5,907 bases of DNA from Alphaproteobacteria bacterium (GTDB lineage: Bacteria > Pseudomonadota > Alphaproteobacteria > RF32 > UBA3637). This document shows, in pieces, positions 5,024 to 5,907 of this stretch (position 1 is its first letter; each line of letters starts with the position of its first letter). The notes beneath the pieces are model-generated. The model saw only the letters and a program-made list of their open reading frames with translations, did not search any database and was not told the origin of the DNA. The position numbers and the translations under genes were made by a program. Where the stretch lies: NCBI GenBank assembly GCA_017632555.1, contig JAGBRF010000097.1, forward strand, positions 1 through 5,907, in the 5' to 3' direction.

Positions 5024-5782
5024 TTATTCGTGTTCTTTTTGTTTTGCGGGGGTGACACCGTCTTGGTGTTTAGCTACTTTATTTAATGTATTTTTCAATA
5101 TATCAAGGGCTCTTTTTTCTTCCCGCAACCATTTTTTTAATTGTTCGTTGTCTGTGCTTGCTTGCAACTCATCGTATTGGTCAGCAAAAATATCAACGTT
5201 TTTGGCAACCAAACTTTGCAAACACCATCTTTTTTGTTCCCATGTTAAAACATCGGATTTCAGACAGAACATGGCCGCAACCGGACCGCAAGACGTGTCG
5301 GCACCATTATCAACCAGCGCGCCGATTTTGTCGCAATCACCTTGATAAACGGCAAAAACCAACAACGGATAAGATTCACCTTCTTTTACTTCCGTATAAA
5401 TCGGGTGCGGGCGTTTTGCGTTTACATCCAAACCGGATTCCAATAAAAGAGGAATATATTTTGCCGGTGCACAAAATGCCGTTTTGAACAAAAAGCTTTC
5501 CGTGTTTTCCGCCAATTCGTGTGTGTTGACAAAATGGACGTTGCGCAAATAACTTTTAACAGCTTCTATTGCTTCACGAACCGGACCGTTTTCTTTCATT
5601 ACATTATTCACAAAAGATGCACCCAAACTGACCGCATTCAAGCAATCAAACCGTTTGTTGTTCGGATCAATATCGTACGGATAACCATTCAAAAAATGAG
5701 TTTTTTCTTCCTTTGTTTCTTCATCCACATATAACATCAAAGCTTTGTGTATCAAATTGGATACCATTTTATTTTTATTCAT
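5024..5782 (-). CDS. Ankyrin-repeat-like hypothetical protein
   Basis: This 252-residue protein has two to three degenerate ankyrin-type units, which normally mediate protein-protein contacts. Unit 1 (about 97-122) contains AKYIPLLLESGLDVNAK. Unit 2 (about 138-165) contains YPLLVFAVYQGDCDKIGALVDNGADTS, the clearest match to the ankyrin helix-turn-helix and GADxx hairpin. Unit 3 (about 167-202) is weaker: LQSLVAKNVDIFADQYD. The N-terminal 90 residues are helical-looking with no recognised domain, and the tail (205-250) is charged and may form a helix or coiled coil. There is no signal peptide or membrane segment. The start is supported by AGAGG 6 bases upstream and by a strong promoter. It is monocistronic, closed by a terminator. 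Whether it is a cytoplasmic scaffold or a secreted effector cannot be told from sequence. Confidence 0.87.
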   Translation of the reverse strand: MNKNKMVSNLIHKALMLYVDEETKEEKTHFLNGYPYDIDPNNKRFDCLNAVSLGASFVNNVMKENGPVREAIEAVKSYLRNVHFVNTHELAENTESFLFKTAFCAPAKYIPLLLESGLDVNAKRPHPIYTEVKEGESYPLLVFAVYQGDCDKIGALVDNGADTSCGPVAAMFCLKSDVLTWEQKRWCLQSLVAKNVDIFADQYDELQASTDNEQLKKWLREEKRALDILKNTLNKVAKHQDGVTPAKQKEHE

Positions 5783-5840
5783 AATAAACCTCTTTTTTTA
5801 TTAAACGTTTTGAGCTTTTGAAAAACTCTTTATTGGGACA

Positions 5841-5869
5841 CATATAGCATTTACAGATGCTTTTGTCAA
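5841..5869 (-). promoter_or_regulatory. Strong promoter of the ankyrin-like gene
   Basis: On the minus strand a perfect TTGACA (5869-5864) is followed by a 17-base spacer and TATATG (5846-5841). The leader to ATG 5782 is about 50 bases. A/T-rich sequence upstream (5870-5896) could serve as an UP element. Confidence 0.75.
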
Positions 5870-5899
5870 CTCTTTTTATAAAATCCGTAAAAAAAGTGC

Positions 5900-5905
5900 T
5901 TGACA
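5900..5905 (+). promoter_or_regulatory. Isolated TTGACA at the right edge, possible divergent -35
   Basis: A perfect -35 box on the plus strand sits two bases from the right edge, facing away from the ankyrin-like gene. Its -10 would lie outside the window. It could equally be one arm of a terminator stem: on the minus strand TTTGTCAAGCAC is followed by seven T (5896-5890). Confidence 0.25.
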
Positions 5906-5907
5906 AA

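Noticed and set aside
5086..5487. Plus-strand open frame of 133 codons
   Set aside because: It lies wholly antisense to the ankyrin-like gene, which has promoter, ribosome site, terminator and domain evidence; the antisense product is low-quality sequence with no start signals.

Overview
This 5.9 kb window is bacterial DNA from an AT-rich Gram-negative organism. Every gene I can support lies on the minus strand. The Gram-negative call rests on a FadL/OmpP1-type outer-membrane beta-barrel protein with a signal peptide and a C-terminal phenylalanine, and on an AmpG-type muropeptide permease. Genes use ATG starts, Shine-Dalgarno sites and TGA, TAA and TAG stops, so the standard bacterial code applies. 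A low-GC proteobacterium, possibly alphaproteobacterial, fits best, but this is inference without any search.

Reading in the direction of transcription (high to low coordinates), there are four transcription units. (1) 5782-5024 encodes a 252-residue ankyrin-like protein, with a strong promoter upstream (TTGACA-17-TATATG) and a hairpin terminator downstream. (2) 4899-3843 is a two-gene operon of small, charged, soluble proteins of 179 and 165 residues. They are visibly paralogous over about 75 residues and belong to no family I recognise. (3) 3553-2333 is a single fadL-like gene with an unusually repeat-rich upstream region and its own terminator. (4) 2224 to the left edge is a translationally coupled operon: a six-helix membrane protein of unknown function, an AmpG-like permease, and a cysteine-containing protein cut by the edge. 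Both junctions are 4-base ATGA stop/start overlaps.

The best candidates for undescribed biology are the paralogous pair, and the membrane protein coupled to ampG, whose polar REAGIQHW, KIADRFHGNW and EETSE motifs are predicted to sit on the periplasmic side. Two of the intergenic regions are very compact: the terminator T-tract of one unit runs almost directly into the -35 box of the next. I saw no rRNA, tRNA, CRISPR array, insertion sequence or phage signature.
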